Made by a program: the position numbers and the translations under genes
Shown here: positions 1 to 9,262 of the stretch, piece by piece
How the letters are laid out: each line of letters begins with the position of its first letter
Position numbering within the stretch: the first letter of the stretch is position 1
The notes under the pieces: generated by a model
The model's input: the letters and a program-made list of their open reading frames with translations, nothing else
Database searches by the model: none
Told to the model about the DNA's origin: nothing
Source: Massilia putida
GTDB taxonomy: Bacteria > Pseudomonadota > Gammaproteobacteria > Burkholderiales > Burkholderiaceae_D
Assembly (NCBI RefSeq): GCF_001941825.1
Contig: NZ_CP019038.1
Coordinates: 186,001-250,000, forward strand
Direction: 5' to 3'
DNA: 64,000 bases

Positions 1-1172
1 ACGCCCGGCATCCAGACCGGCTTGCCGCTGTGCGGATCGATATCGATCTTGCCGCGCGCATGGACATACCGGATGCTGCCGTCCCGATGACGTAGGCGGA
101 AATAGTATTGATACGGCTTGCCGGTGGCGAGCGATTCCGCGATATTGGCGTCGACGCCGGCTCTGTCGTCGGGATGGACCGCATCGAGATAGGCCTTGAG
201 CGGGCCGCCGTTGGCATCCGCGTCGGAAACGTGGAACATTTTCGCGAAATTGCGGTCCGCATAGACGCGGTCGGCCTGGACATCCCAGGTCCAGGTGCCG
301 ATTTCCGCTGCGGTCAACGTGCCTTCCAGTCGCGATTGCGCATTCTGCAATTCCGCCTGCATGATTTTCTGGTCGTTGATATCGGTGCAGGTGCCCATCC
401 ACCGTTCGATCTCGCCGGCCTCGTTCCGGATCGGCAAGGCGCGCGCCAGCATCCAGTGATATTCCCCCGAGTGATGCCGCAACCGGTATTCGATCTTGTA
501 CGGTTCGCCGGTCGCGAGGCAATGCGTCCAGGCCTTTTCCGTGCGCGCCAGATCGTCCGGGTGGATGATCGCGCCCCAGTTCTGGCCGATGGTTTCATCC
601 CGCGACACGCCGGCGAATTCATAATGCCGCCGGTTGTAATAATCGTGATATCCATCAGGCAATGCCGACCAGACCATCTGGGGCATGGCATCGGCAATTT
701 GCCGGAACCGGGCTTCGCCTGCCTCGGCCGCCTGCTGCCGCAATACCTGTTCCGTGACGTCTTCCACGGTGTGGATGATAAAGACGAGGTCGCCCGCCGC
801 ATCGAGCACCGGTGTATTGAGCGGTTTCCAATACCGTACTTCGAATTCGCCCGCGGCCGAACCGTGCTTGGGGATATCGTATTTCTGGATCGGCATGACG
901 TCGGGCTGCCTGTTTTGCAGCACGCGCATCAGGGAAGCGCGCAGGTTCGTGGTGCCGGTGGCGCCGGGATCCGCGGGATTATCCGGGAATACCTCGAACA
1001 GATTTCTCCCGAGAATCTGTTCGCGCGTCGTCATGGTGGCGCGCAAGCGTGCTTCATTCGCGGCCACCATGGTGAAGTCGGGCCTCAGAACCAGATAAGG
1101 AATCGGTGTCGCATCGAATAAGAGACGGAAATCGAGGCCCAGACCATCGGGCGGTTCAGCAGGCGCGGCCAT
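1..1172 (-). CDS. Multi-PAS-domain sensor protein, N-terminal part (runs off left edge)
   Basis: The minus-strand frame is open from an ATG at 1172 to the window edge, about 390 codons with no stop. The translation reads as successive PAS/PAC modules: an N-terminal one at about residues 15-130, a second at about 135-255 with the typical PAC ending (EYHWMLARALPIRNEAGE), and a third from about 260 onward with RYVHARGKIDIDPHSGKP. PAS modules sense redox, light or ligands and usually sit in front of a histidine kinase or GGDEF output domain; the output lies outside the window, so its type is unknown. It starts 62 nt after the cphA stop on the same strand and could be co-transcribed. The start codon has only a weak ribosome site. 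Confidence 0.75.
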   Translation of the reverse strand, partial: MAAPAEPPDGLGLDFRLLFDATPIPYLVLRPDFTMVAANEARLRATMTTREQILGRNLFEVFPDNPADPGATGTTNLRASLMRVLQNRQPDVMPIQKYDIPKHGSAAGEFEVRYWKPLNTPVLDAAGDLVFIIHTVEDVTEQVLRQQAAEAGEARFRQIADAMPQMVWSALPDGYHDYYNRRHYEFAGVSRDETIGQNWGAIIHPDDLARTEKAWTHCLATGEPYKIEYRLRHHSGEYHWMLARALPIRNEAGEIERWMGTCTDINDQKIMQAELQNAQSRLEGTLTAAEIGTWTWDVQADRVYADRNFAKMFHVSDADANGGPLKAYLDAVHPDDRAGVDANIAESLATGKPYQYYFRLRHRDGSIRYVHARGKIDIDPHSGKPVWMPG

Positions 1173-1234
1173 ATCACAAGTCCCGGGTTGCCAAGTGATA
1201 CGATGATAAGTCGAAGCGGCAAAAACCGTCGCGC

Positions 1235-3814
1235 CTACACCGTTTCCGCTTCGATCCGGCTCGCCGTCGCCGGCGACGTGGGCCGGATCGCCTCCGTCAG
1301 CTCCGTGATCGACGAGCCGCAGCCGAAGACGAGCACGTCGCCCGGCTCGCAGCGCGCGAGGCCGGCGCGGATCGCCTCGTGCACGTTCAGCTCGACCTGA
1401 AGATGGTCTCCTTCGAATTTGCCGAGGCGCGCGCCCTGCACGAGCAGCGCCGCCACGTCGCCCGCCGCGCGGCCGCGGTTTTCCGTCTCGTACACGACCA
1501 GGTCGTCGAAGCCGGCCGCGCACGTCTCGCCGATGGCGACGAGGTCTTCGTCGCGGCGGTCGCCCGGTGCCGCGACGACGCCCACGAGGCGGCCCGGCGT
1601 CAGGGCGCGTGCCGTCTCGGCCAGCGCGGCATAGGCGGCCGTGTTGTGCGCGTAGTCGAAGATGACGGTCACGCCGTCGACATCGAACACGTTCGAGCGC
1701 AGCGGGTTGTGCTTCCAGTCGGAGACGAAGGTGCGCAGGCCGGCCGCGATCTCCAAGTTGCCGAAACCCGTCACGGCCAGGGCGGCGGCCGCCGCGAGCC
1801 CGTTGGCGATGTTGTAGCGCGCGGCGCCCTTCATCGTGCACGGCATCGTGCGCACGTCCAGCAGCGCCTCGTGGCGCGCGCCGGTCGCCAGCACCATGAC
1901 ATTGTCTTCGAGGTAGACGGCGCGGCCCCCGTTTTCCAGGTGGCGCAGCAGGATGGGATTGTCGGGGTCCAGCGAGAAATACAGGATTTCCACGGCGTGC
2001 CGCAGCGCGTCGGACATCGCGACGCAATGATCGTCCTCCGCGTTCAGCACGACGGCGCGGCGCGCGCGCTCCGCGATGACGCGTTTGACGCGCGCCAGTT
2101 CCTCGACCGTGTCGATGCCGTCCAGGCCCAGGTGGTCGGCGGAGACGTTCAGCACGATCGCGACGTCGCAGTGGTCGAACGCGAGCCCGCGTTTCAGGAG
2201 GCCGCCGCGCGCCGTCTCCAGCACGGCGAAATCGACGTCAGGCGACGCGAGCACGGTGCGCGCCGAGCGGTAGCCCGTGCAATCGCCCTTGACGATGCGC
2301 GCGCCGTCGATGTACACGCCTTCCGTCGTCGTCACGCCCGTGGTGAGGCCGGCGAGACGCGTCGCGTGGGCGATCAGGAGGCTCGTCGTCGTCTTGCCGT
2401 TCGTGCCCGTCACGGCAACGACGGGAATGCGGCCGTCGTCTTCGCCGAACAGCGCATCGACGATGGCTGCGCCGGCGTCGCGCGGCGTGCCGCGGCTGGG
2501 GTACTGGTGCATGCGGATGCCCGGCGCCGCATTGACTTCGATGATGCCGCCTTTCTGCCCGCGCAGCGGCCGCGCGATGTCCTGGCAGACGATGTCGATG
2601 CCGGCGACGTCCAGGCCGATCGTGCGCGCGGCGCGGATGCAGATGTCGCGCGTTTCTTCCGGCAGCAGGTCCGTCACGTCTTCGGCGGTACCGCCCGTCG
2701 ACAGGTTCGCATTGCCGCGCAGGTCGACCACGCGGCCTTCCGGCGGCACCGCATCCAGGTCGTAGCCCTGCTGTGCGAGCACCTGCAGCGCGAGGTCGTC
2801 CAGCGGGATCTTCGTGAGGATGTTCGCATGGCCGTCGCCGCGCGCGGGGTTGCGGTTCTCGATCGCCACGAGTGCGCGGATCGTCGACACGCCGTCGCCC
2901 GTCACGTGCGGCGGCCGGCGCCACGAGGCGGCGGCCACCTTGCGGCCCGTGACGAGCACGCGGTAGTCGCGGCCCTGCAGGTGTTCTTCGACGATGACGC
3001 GGGGGCCGTACTTGCGGGCGAAGTCGAACGCCCGCGCGATGTCCTCGCGCGTCGCGCACGCGACCGTCACGCCCTTGCCCTGGTTCGCGTCGAGCGGTTT
3101 CACGGTGACGGGGCCGCCGAGGCGGCGCGCCACGCGCAGCGCGTCTTCCAGCGTCGATACCGTGGCGCCCGCGGGCACGGGCACGCCGGCCTGGTCGAGC
3201 AGGGTCTTCGTCAGCTGCTTGTCGCTGGCGATGCCGACAGCCACATGGTTGGTCGCGCCCGTGATGGTCGCCTGCAGGCGCTTCTGGCGGCTGCCCCAGC
3301 CCAGCTGGAACAAGTTCGCTTCCTCGGTCAGGCGAAGGCTCGGGATGCCGCGCCGGTGCGCGGCCGCCAGCACGGCCGCCGTGCTCGTGCCGATGGCATG
3401 GCGGCGGGTCGTGTCGCGCAGCGCGTCCAGGTCGAACGCCTGCTGGCGTTCGCATGCCGTGATCAGGGCGGCGGCCGTGCGCAGCGCCTGCGCCGCCACC
3501 TGTTCGACCGTGTAGCCGCACACGACGCGCACGCGCTGCGGCCGGGCGGCATCACACCGCGTCAGGCTGAACGTGCCGGGCGCGCCGGCCAGGCGCTGCA
3601 GCTCCATCACGACGGGTTCGAGGGCTTCGTGCGCGGCCTTGCAGTCGGACAGGCGCGCGGCCGCTTCGGCGGAGATCGCGGGCAGCGCGGCCAGCAGGCG
3701 CGTGCCGAGGCCCGCGGCGTGCCGCTCCCCCGCGATGTCGAGGACGGCTAGCAGGCAGGGCGACGCGGCGTACAGGTTCGGGCCGCGCAGGATGCGTTGT
3801 TCTGCGATGTTCAT
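1235..3814 (-). CDS. cphA: Cyanophycin synthetase
   Basis: CphA polymerises multi-L-arginyl-poly-L-aspartate (cyanophycin), an ATP-dependent nitrogen and carbon storage polymer made in the cytoplasm. The 859-residue length fits the family (about 850-900). After an N-terminal domain there is an ATP-grasp domain at about residues 195-430, ending in the family-typical GIRMHQYPSRGTPRDAG, and a Mur-ligase-like domain with the P-loop VTGTNGKTTTS around residues 468-478 and the FDYAHN motif further on. The ATG overlaps the cphB stop as ATGA, so it is the last gene of a coupled iaaA-cphB-cphA transcript. Family assignment is secure. Assignment to the CphA1 rather than the CphA2 type rests on length and the intact ATP-grasp domain. 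Confidence 0.95.
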   Translation of the reverse strand: MNIAEQRILRGPNLYAASPCLLAVLDIAGERHAAGLGTRLLAALPAISAEAAARLSDCKAAHEALEPVVMELQRLAGAPGTFSLTRCDAARPQRVRVVCGYTVEQVAAQALRTAAALITACERQQAFDLDALRDTTRRHAIGTSTAAVLAAAHRRGIPSLRLTEEANLFQLGWGSRQKRLQATITGATNHVAVGIASDKQLTKTLLDQAGVPVPAGATVSTLEDALRVARRLGGPVTVKPLDANQGKGVTVACATREDIARAFDFARKYGPRVIVEEHLQGRDYRVLVTGRKVAAASWRRPPHVTGDGVSTIRALVAIENRNPARGDGHANILTKIPLDDLALQVLAQQGYDLDAVPPEGRVVDLRGNANLSTGGTAEDVTDLLPEETRDICIRAARTIGLDVAGIDIVCQDIARPLRGQKGGIIEVNAAPGIRMHQYPSRGTPRDAGAAIVDALFGEDDGRIPVVAVTGTNGKTTTSLLIAHATRLAGLTTGVTTTEGVYIDGARIVKGDCTGYRSARTVLASPDVDFAVLETARGGLLKRGLAFDHCDVAIVLNVSADHLGLDGIDTVEELARVKRVIAERARRAVVLNAEDDHCVAMSDALRHAVEILYFSLDPDNPILLRHLENGGRAVYLEDNVMVLATGARHEALLDVRTMPCTMKGAARYNIANGLAAAAALAVTGFGNLEIAAGLRTFVSDWKHNPLRSNVFDVDGVTVIFDYAHNTAAYAALAETARALTPGRLVGVVAAPGDRRDEDLVAIGETCAAGFDDLVVYETENRGRAAGDVAALLVQGARLGKFEGDHLQVELNVHEAIRAGLARCEPGDVLVFGCGSSITELTEAIRPTSPATASRIEAETV

Positions 3815-4728
3815 GAGATCGGATTCCGTTTCGTGAGGTTTTCCAGAAATTCAAGCAGTGGGGGAGGGATGCGTCTCGTGTCGTCGTCGTCCGTGCCCGG
3901 CAGGCTGTATCGGCTGCCGGCCGGCAGCAGGTGCAGGCGCACGTCGATCAGTTCCGGGGTTTCGTGGTTGGCGATCTCCGCGACGTTCGTCGACATCGCG
4001 CGGCCGTCCACGACGGTGACGGCGCCTTGGCCCACCACTTCGATGCCGACGCCGCGTTCGACGACGAGGGCGGTGTCCTCGTCGATGCCGATGCCCTGCA
4101 AATACGGGTTCTGGGCGACGACGGACAACAGGCGCGACAGGCGCTGGCGCTCGGAGAAGTGCTGGTCGATGACGACTTTGTGCAGGAAGCCGAGGCCCGC
4201 GCCCAGGCTCACGGAACCCTTCTCGGGATGCAGTTCCGCGCGGCCTTGCGCCAGCATGTGGCCGGACATCGCCGACGCACCGGCGCTGGTGCCGCCGATG
4301 CAGGCGCCGCGCAGCTTGAGGGCGGCGTGCATCTCCGCGTCGAGCTTCGTGCCGCCGACGATGGCGAGCAGGCGTTTCTGGTCGCCCCCGGTCATGAAGA
4401 TGCCGTCGGCGTCGCGCACGTCGCGGATGCGGAGTTCGTCGTTCGCGTCCTGGCGGCTGTCCAGATGCAGGTGCAGGTGGCGCGTGACGCCGAGGTCGGC
4501 GAATGCGCGTTCATAGGTTTCCCACATGCTATCCATCACGGCGCTGGCGGCCGTGATGACGACGATCTTGGCGGACGGGCCGCCGGAGAGTTCGACGAAG
4601 CGCTTGAGGATCGCCATGTCGTGCTGCTTGTCCTCGCCGCCGCCGATGATCACGAGGTGGCCGTGGCTCTTGGCGACCCGCTCCGCCTGTTCGGCCTGGG
4701 CGATGGCGTTCTTGTCTTGTACGGTCAT
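3811..4728 (-). CDS. cphB: Cyanophycinase
   Basis: Cyanophycinase is a serine exopeptidase that releases beta-Asp-Arg dipeptides from cyanophycin. The 305-residue protein carries the nucleophile elbow GGTSAGAS with Ser at about residue 148, as in peptidase family S51, and a conserved FMTGGDQ segment before it. The reading frame is open far upstream, but the real start is the ATG at 4728. It overlaps the iaaA stop as ATGA and gives the normal family length. It also overlaps cphA by four bases, so breakdown and synthesis enzymes are translated from the same message. The intracellular form is expected, since no signal peptide is visible. Confidence 0.95.
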   Translation of the reverse strand: MTVQDKNAIAQAEQAERVAKSHGHLVIIGGGEDKQHDMAILKRFVELSGGPSAKIVVITAASAVMDSMWETYERAFADLGVTRHLHLHLDSRQDANDELRIRDVRDADGIFMTGGDQKRLLAIVGGTKLDAEMHAALKLRGACIGGTSAGASAMSGHMLAQGRAELHPEKGSVSLGAGLGFLHKVVIDQHFSERQRLSRLLSVVAQNPYLQGIGIDEDTALVVERGVGIEVVGQGAVTVVDGRAMSTNVAEIANHETPELIDVRLHLLPAGSRYSLPGTDDDDTRRIPPPLLEFLENLTKRNPIS

Positions 4729-5639
4729 GATGCGACGATCCTTGCGTGGGGCATATCCTGGTTGCTGTGGGAGCCTGCCTCCGTGCGGCTGACGGCGATC
4801 AGGCCGACGGGGACCTTCGGGTCGAACAGGTCGACGCCGCGCTTGAGGGCCTGTTCGAGCGGCATGCCGCCCTCGATCCAGCCGTAGACGGTGCGCGCCA
4901 GCAGGTGTCGCACGATCTGCTCGCCGATGCCGGTGGCGGCCACGGCGCCCTCGGGACCCGCGTAGAAGCCGCTGCCGATGATGGGCGTGTCGCCCACGCG
5001 GCCCAGCAGCGACGGCGCCGAACCGCCCGTGGACAGCGCCACGGCGAAATGGCCGTCGGGTCCGCGCACGACGGCGCCGACCGTGTCGCAGGCCGCGTGG
5101 GCGGGCAGGTCGAGCGGCGTCTGGTAATTCCAGAAGCGCAGGAACGCTTTCGCCTCGTCGGAGATACCCGGCATCGACGGCACGCGGCCGGCCAGCTCGC
5201 GGATGACTTTTTCGTGGGCCGCGCGCTGGTGGTCGGAGATCGTCGTGTGGGCCGGGTGGCCGATGGCCGCGGCGAAACGGCTCGCGCCGTCGCCCGCCAG
5301 CAGCCAGTGCGGCGTCTCGGCGACGGCCCGCGCCAGCAGCACGGGATTCTTGACGCCCTGCACGCAGGCGACGGCGCCGAGGCGGCCGCGGGTGTCCATG
5401 ACGGACGCGTCCATCTCGACCGTTGCGCCGTCCAGGCACAGCACCGAGCCGCTGCCGGCATTGAAGCGGCCATCGTCTTCCATCGACACGACGGCCGCGA
5501 TGGCGGCCTCGAGCGCGTCAGCGCTGATGTCGAGCTCCTCGACCGCCCGCTGCGCCGCGCGTTCGCATCCGTCGTCGTACGCGCGCGGGCTGCCGGCCCC
5601 GCCATGCACGACGATTGCATAGCCTTCCATTACTTTCAT
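4725..5639 (-). CDS. iaaA: Isoaspartyl peptidase/L-asparaginase (Ntn-hydrolase)
   Basis: Plant-type asparaginase/isoaspartyl dipeptidase that splits beta-aspartyl dipeptides. Beside cphB its likely job is to convert beta-Asp-Arg into aspartate and arginine. It should mature by self-cleavage in front of the catalytic threonine, seen here in CDTVGAV with Thr at about residue 186, followed by the ALSTGG substrate loop. I chose the ATG at 5639 (MKVMEGY) because it follows a GAGGAGAG ribosome site and aligns with the family N-terminus (IVVHGGAG). An upstream ATG at 5738 would add a non-homologous leader. It is the first gene of the cyanophycin operon, so the promoter must lie in 5640-5814. Confidence 0.93.
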   Translation of the reverse strand: MKVMEGYAIVVHGGAGSPRAYDDGCERAAQRAVEELDISADALEAAIAAVVSMEDDGRFNAGSGSVLCLDGATVEMDASVMDTRGRLGAVACVQGVKNPVLLARAVAETPHWLLAGDGASRFAAAIGHPAHTTISDHQRAAHEKVIRELAGRVPSMPGISDEAKAFLRFWNYQTPLDLPAHAACDTVGAVVRGPDGHFAVALSTGGSAPSLLGRVGDTPIIGSGFYAGPEGAVAATGIGEQIVRHLLARTVYGWIEGGMPLEQALKRGVDLFDPKVPVGLIAVSRTEAGSHSNQDMPHARIVAS

Positions 5640-5814
5640 ATTGTTCTTCTCTCCTCGCATAACCGGTGCAATGCGCGCGCCGATGCGGCGCGGCAAAGCG
5701 GATACCGCATTATGCAAAACATAAAAAAATAGAAACATCGGTACCGTAGCCGTGTGGTTGTCAGACGCGGCTTACACGGATCAGTCAGGCGGAATGGGAG
5801 GGGATATTGTTTCT

Positions 5815-6267
5815 CTAGCGCATCGCGGACACGCTGCGCAGCGCCTGGCGCAGCTCGCGGGCCACCTGGCGGCGCCGCGAATCGTCGACGAAGCGGCCGA
5901 TCTCGACCTTCACGCCGCGCGATTCAAGCTGGATGAGCGTGCGCGGGCGCTCATCCGGGACGACGACGCGGGTCCACAACGGATCGAGCCGGATCAGCTC
6001 GCGCTTTTCGGCTTGCACGCACGTGACGAGCAGGCCCGATTCGGACAGCGCGATGCGCTCGTGGTCCGTCGCATGGCGCGCATAGACGAGCATGGCGAGC
6101 CCGACGAGGGCCAGTTCGAGCAGGGAAAACCCGAGCACGAACCAGATGCCGTGGACCAGGAAGCCGAGCGCGACAGCAAGTGAGCCGATGCACAGGATGG
6201 CATAGGCGCGCGCGGCCTGGCGCGGGGACAGGGAGCAGTTGCGCCGCAATGTCCATTCCTGCGTCAT
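5815..6267 (-). CDS. DUF2244 domain membrane protein
   Basis: This 150-residue protein has two hydrophobic segments at about residues 22-42 and 44-64 (AYAILCIGSLAVALGFLVHG, then IWFVLGFSLLELALVGLAML), followed by a soluble C-terminal half with the LIQLESRGVKVEIGRF motif. That matches the DUF2244 family, whose members often sit beside cytochrome c oxidase genes in proteobacteria; their function is not known. It starts 16 nt after the oxidase subunit I stop on the same strand, so the two are probably one transcript and it may serve oxidase assembly or stability (inference). Confidence 0.8.
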   Translation of the reverse strand: MTQEWTLRRNCSLSPRQAARAYAILCIGSLAVALGFLVHGIWFVLGFSLLELALVGLAMLVYARHATDHERIALSESGLLVTCVQAEKRELIRLDPLWTRVVVPDERPRTLIQLESRGVKVEIGRFVDDSRRRQVARELRQALRSVSAMR

Positions 6268-6283
6268 GGCGGCACCCGCGGGG

Positions 6284-7882
6284 TCACTTGACCAGGGGCG
6301 GCGTCTCGAACGTGTGGAAGGGCGCCGGGCTCGGCACGGTCCATTCGAGGCCCTCCGCCCCCTCCCACGGCTTGGCCGGCGCGGGCGGGCCGCCGCGGAT
6401 GTTCGGGATCACGACCCAAAAGAGCCAGTACACCTGGGATAGACCGAACAGGAAGGCGCCGGCCGACGTCAGGGCGTGGAAGTCGGTGAACTGGACGGGA
6501 TAGTCCGCGTAGCGGCGCGGCATGCCGGCCAGGCCGAGGAAGTGCATGGGGAAGAAGGTCACGTTGACCCACACGAGCGAATTCCAGAAGTGGAATTTTC
6601 CGCGGCGTTCGTCGATCATGTGTCCGGTCCATTTGGGCGCCCAGTAGTAATAGCCGGCGAACAAGGCGAACAGCGACCCCGCCACCAGCACGTAATGGAA
6701 GTGCGCGACCACGTAGTAAGTATCCTGCATCTGGATATCGATGGGCGCCACGGAGAGGATGAGCCCGGTGAAGCCGCCGATCGTGAAGACCCAGATGAAC
6801 CCGACGGCGAACAGCATCGGCGTTTCGAAGCTGAGCGAGCCCCGCCACATCGTCGCCACCCAGTTGAACACTTTGACGCCGGTCGGGACGGCCACGAGCA
6901 TCGTCGCGTACATGAAGAACAGCTGGCCCGTGACGGGCATGCCCGTCGTGAACATGTGGTGCGCCCACACGACGAACGAGATGATGGCGATGGCCGCCGT
7001 CGCGTACACCATCGACGCATAGCCGAACAGGGGCTTGCGCGCGAACGCCGGGATCACCTGGGAGATGATGCCGAAGCCGGGCAGGATCATGATGTAGACC
7101 TCCGGATGGCCGAAGAACCAGAAGATGTGCTGGAACATCACCGGGTCGCCGCCGCCGGCCGCGTTGAAGAACGTGGTGCCGAAGTGGCGGTCGGTGAGGA
7201 TCATCGTGACGGCCGTCGCCAGCACGGGCATCACGGCGATCAGGAGGTAGGCCGTGATCAGCCACGTCCAGCAGAACATCGGCATCTTCATCAGCGACAT
7301 CCCGGGCGCGCGCAGGTTCAGGATCGTCGTGATGATGTTGATGGCGCCCATGATCGACGACACGCCCATCAGGTGGACGGCGAAGATGGTCATGTCCATG
7401 CCGGGGCCCATCTGGACCGACAGCGGCGGGTACATGGTCCACCCGGCCGCGTTCGCGCCGCCGGCGACGAAGAAGGAGCCGAGCAGCAGCGCGGCGGCGG
7501 GCGGGAGCAGCCAGAACGAGAAATTGTTCATGCGGGCGAACGCCATGTCGGACGCGCCCACCTGCAGCGGGATCATCCAGTTGGCGAAGCCGACGAAGGC
7601 CGGCATGATGGCGCCGAAGATCATCACGAGGCCGTGCTGGGTGACGAACTGGTTGTACAGCTCGGGCCGGAAGAATTGCAGGCCCGGCTGGAACAGCTCC
7701 AGCCGGATCAGGAGGGCCAGCACGCCGCCGGCCATGAACATGGCGAGGGCGAACCACAGGTAGAGCGTGCCGATGTCCTTGTGGTTGGTGGCGAACAGCC
7801 AGCGCCGCCAGCCGTGGGGGTGGGCGTGCTCGCCGGCGTGGGTGCCGGGCGCGAAATCGGAACTGCCTGCCGTGGTCGACAT
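6284..7882 (-). CDS. ctaD: Cytochrome c oxidase subunit I (aa3-type haem-copper oxidase)
   Basis: Catalytic subunit of a terminal oxidase that reduces oxygen to water at a haem-copper centre in the inner membrane. The translation has the haem a ligand (TQHGLVMIF), the CuB motif HPEVYIMILPGFG with the Tyr cross-link position and the D/E channel Glu, the HH pair in VVWAHHMFTTG, and FHYVLVAG for the haem iron ligands. The D-channel Asp is in GASDMAFARMNN. About twelve transmembrane segments fit in 532 residues, the usual length. The start at 7882 (MSTTAG) follows an ACGGAGGA ribosome site; an upstream in-frame Met is less well placed. No subunit II, III or assembly gene is adjacent, which is unusual. 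Only DUF2244 follows. Confidence 0.93.
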   Translation of the reverse strand: MSTTAGSSDFAPGTHAGEHAHPHGWRRWLFATNHKDIGTLYLWFALAMFMAGGVLALLIRLELFQPGLQFFRPELYNQFVTQHGLVMIFGAIMPAFVGFANWMIPLQVGASDMAFARMNNFSFWLLPPAAALLLGSFFVAGGANAAGWTMYPPLSVQMGPGMDMTIFAVHLMGVSSIMGAINIITTILNLRAPGMSLMKMPMFCWTWLITAYLLIAVMPVLATAVTMILTDRHFGTTFFNAAGGGDPVMFQHIFWFFGHPEVYIMILPGFGIISQVIPAFARKPLFGYASMVYATAAIAIISFVVWAHHMFTTGMPVTGQLFFMYATMLVAVPTGVKVFNWVATMWRGSLSFETPMLFAVGFIWVFTIGGFTGLILSVAPIDIQMQDTYYVVAHFHYVLVAGSLFALFAGYYYWAPKWTGHMIDERRGKFHFWNSLVWVNVTFFPMHFLGLAGMPRRYADYPVQFTDFHALTSAGAFLFGLSQVYWLFWVVIPNIRGGPPAPAKPWEGAEGLEWTVPSPAPFHTFETPPLVK

Positions 7883-7928
7883 GTGTCCTCCGTAAGGCGT
7901 GGTGTCCATGAGACAGGCCGGTCCGGCG

Positions 7929-7957
7929 TTGGTTCCGCGCCCGGAATCTGGTAACAT
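7929..7957 (+). promoter_or_regulatory. Candidate sigma-70 promoter for the Hsp70-like gene
   Basis: TTGGTT at 7929-7934 and TAACAT at 7952-7957 are separated by 17 bp, in the 102-bp divergent gap between the oxidase gene and the Hsp70-like gene. Each hexamer matches consensus only partly (3/6 and 4/6). Confidence 0.35.
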
Positions 7958-7984
7958 CTCGCCCCTTTAAATCGAAAGACTTCC

Positions 7985-9235
7985 ATGGCGAACGCTTGCG
8001 GCGTCGATTTCGGCACATCCAACTCCACCGTCGGCTGGGTGCGCCCCGGCCAGCCCACGTTGCTGCCTCTCGAGGATGGCAAGGCGACCCTGCCGTCCGT
8101 CGTGTTTTTCAACGCGGACGACGAGCAGGTCCGCTATGGCCGCGCCGCGCTGGCGGACTACCTGGAAGGCTATGAGGGACGCCTGATGCGCTCGCTGAAG
8201 AGCCTGCTGGGCACGAGCCTGATGGACGGCCAGACGGAAGTCGCGGGGCGCGCATTGCCGTTCCGTCAATTGCTGGGACACTTCATCGGCGAGATCAAGC
8301 GCCGCGCCGAGCGCGAGGCCGGGCGGGCGTTCGACTGCGCCGTGTTCGGCCGCCCCGTGTACTTCGTCGACGACGATCCGGACGCGGACCGCCTCGCCGA
8401 GGACACGCTGGCCGGCATCGCCCGTTCGGTGGGTTTTCGCGACATCGGCTTCCAGTACGAGCCGATCGCCGCCGCGTTCGACTACGAATCGCGGATCGAG
8501 CGCGAGGAACTCGTCCTGATCGCCGACATCGGCGGCGGCACGTCCGACTTCTCGCTCGTGCGCCTGGGTCCGGACCGGACCGCCCGCACGGACCGCCGCG
8601 ACGACATCCTCGCGACGGGCGGCGTGCACATCGGCGGCACGGACTTCGACAAATACCTGAGCCTCGCGTCCGTGATGCCGCTGCTGGGCCACGGCAGCGC
8701 GCTGCTGTCGGGTGCGGCGGTGCCGTCGAGTTATTACTTCAACCTGGCGACGTGGCATACGATCAACCAGGCCTATACGCGCAAGAGCATCGCCCAGCTG
8801 GCCGACCTCGTGCGCGACGCGGCCGAGCCCGACAAGCTCAAGCGCCTGCAGCGCCTGATCGACGACCGCGCCGGCCACTGGCTCGCGATGCGCGTGGAAG
8901 AGGCCAAGATCGGCCTGTCCGACGTGCCCGAGGTGGAACTGGACCTCGACCGCATCGATCCGCCGGAGGTGCTGCGCGTGGGCCGGGACCTGTTCACCAC
9001 GTCGATCGGCGGCCTGGTCGACGGCGTCGGCGCGACCGTGCAGCGCCTGCTCGACGAAGCCGGCATCGCGCCGGAGCGCGTCGACACCGTGTTCTTCACG
9101 GGCGGTTCCAGCGGCGTGGCGAGCCTGCGTGAGCGGATCGCCGCCATCGTCCCCGATGCGCGCCGCGTCGAGGGCGACCTGTTCGGCAGCATCGGCGCCG
9201 GCCTGGCCATCGACGCGGCCCGCAAGTTCGGCTGA
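7985..9235 (+). CDS. YegD-like Hsp70 family protein
   Basis: An actin-fold ATPase of the Hsp70 superfamily. Phosphate-1 motif VDFGTSNSTVG at the N-terminus, phosphate-2 motif DIGGGTSDFSLV at about residues 179-190, and adenosine motif FFTGGSSGV near residue 375 are all present. At 416 residues it ends just after the nucleotide-binding domain, so the peptide-binding domain of DnaK is missing; E. coli YegD has the same layout. Substrates are unknown. The gene lies 27 nt before a DEDDh exonuclease on the same strand and is divergent from the oxidase subunit gene. Start chosen at the only ATG before the first motif. Confidence 0.85.
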   Translation: MANACGVDFGTSNSTVGWVRPGQPTLLPLEDGKATLPSVVFFNADDEQVRYGRAALADYLEGYEGRLMRSLKSLLGTSLMDGQTEVAGRALPFRQLLGHFIGEIKRRAEREAGRAFDCAVFGRPVYFVDDDPDADRLAEDTLAGIARSVGFRDIGFQYEPIAAAFDYESRIEREELVLIADIGGGTSDFSLVRLGPDRTARTDRRDDILATGGVHIGGTDFDKYLSLASVMPLLGHGSALLSGAAVPSSYYFNLATWHTINQAYTRKSIAQLADLVRDAAEPDKLKRLQRLIDDRAGHWLAMRVEEAKIGLSDVPEVELDLDRIDPPEVLRVGRDLFTTSIGGLVDGVGATVQRLLDEAGIAPERVDTVFFTGGSSGVASLRERIAAIVPDARRVEGDLFGSIGAGLAIDAARKFG

Positions 9236-9262
9236 GCCAACCATCATCGCAAAGGAAGCACC

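Noticed and set aside
1379..3751. A 790-codon plus-strand frame across cphA
   Set aside because: Antisense shadow; the minus strand is a complete cyanophycin synthetase.
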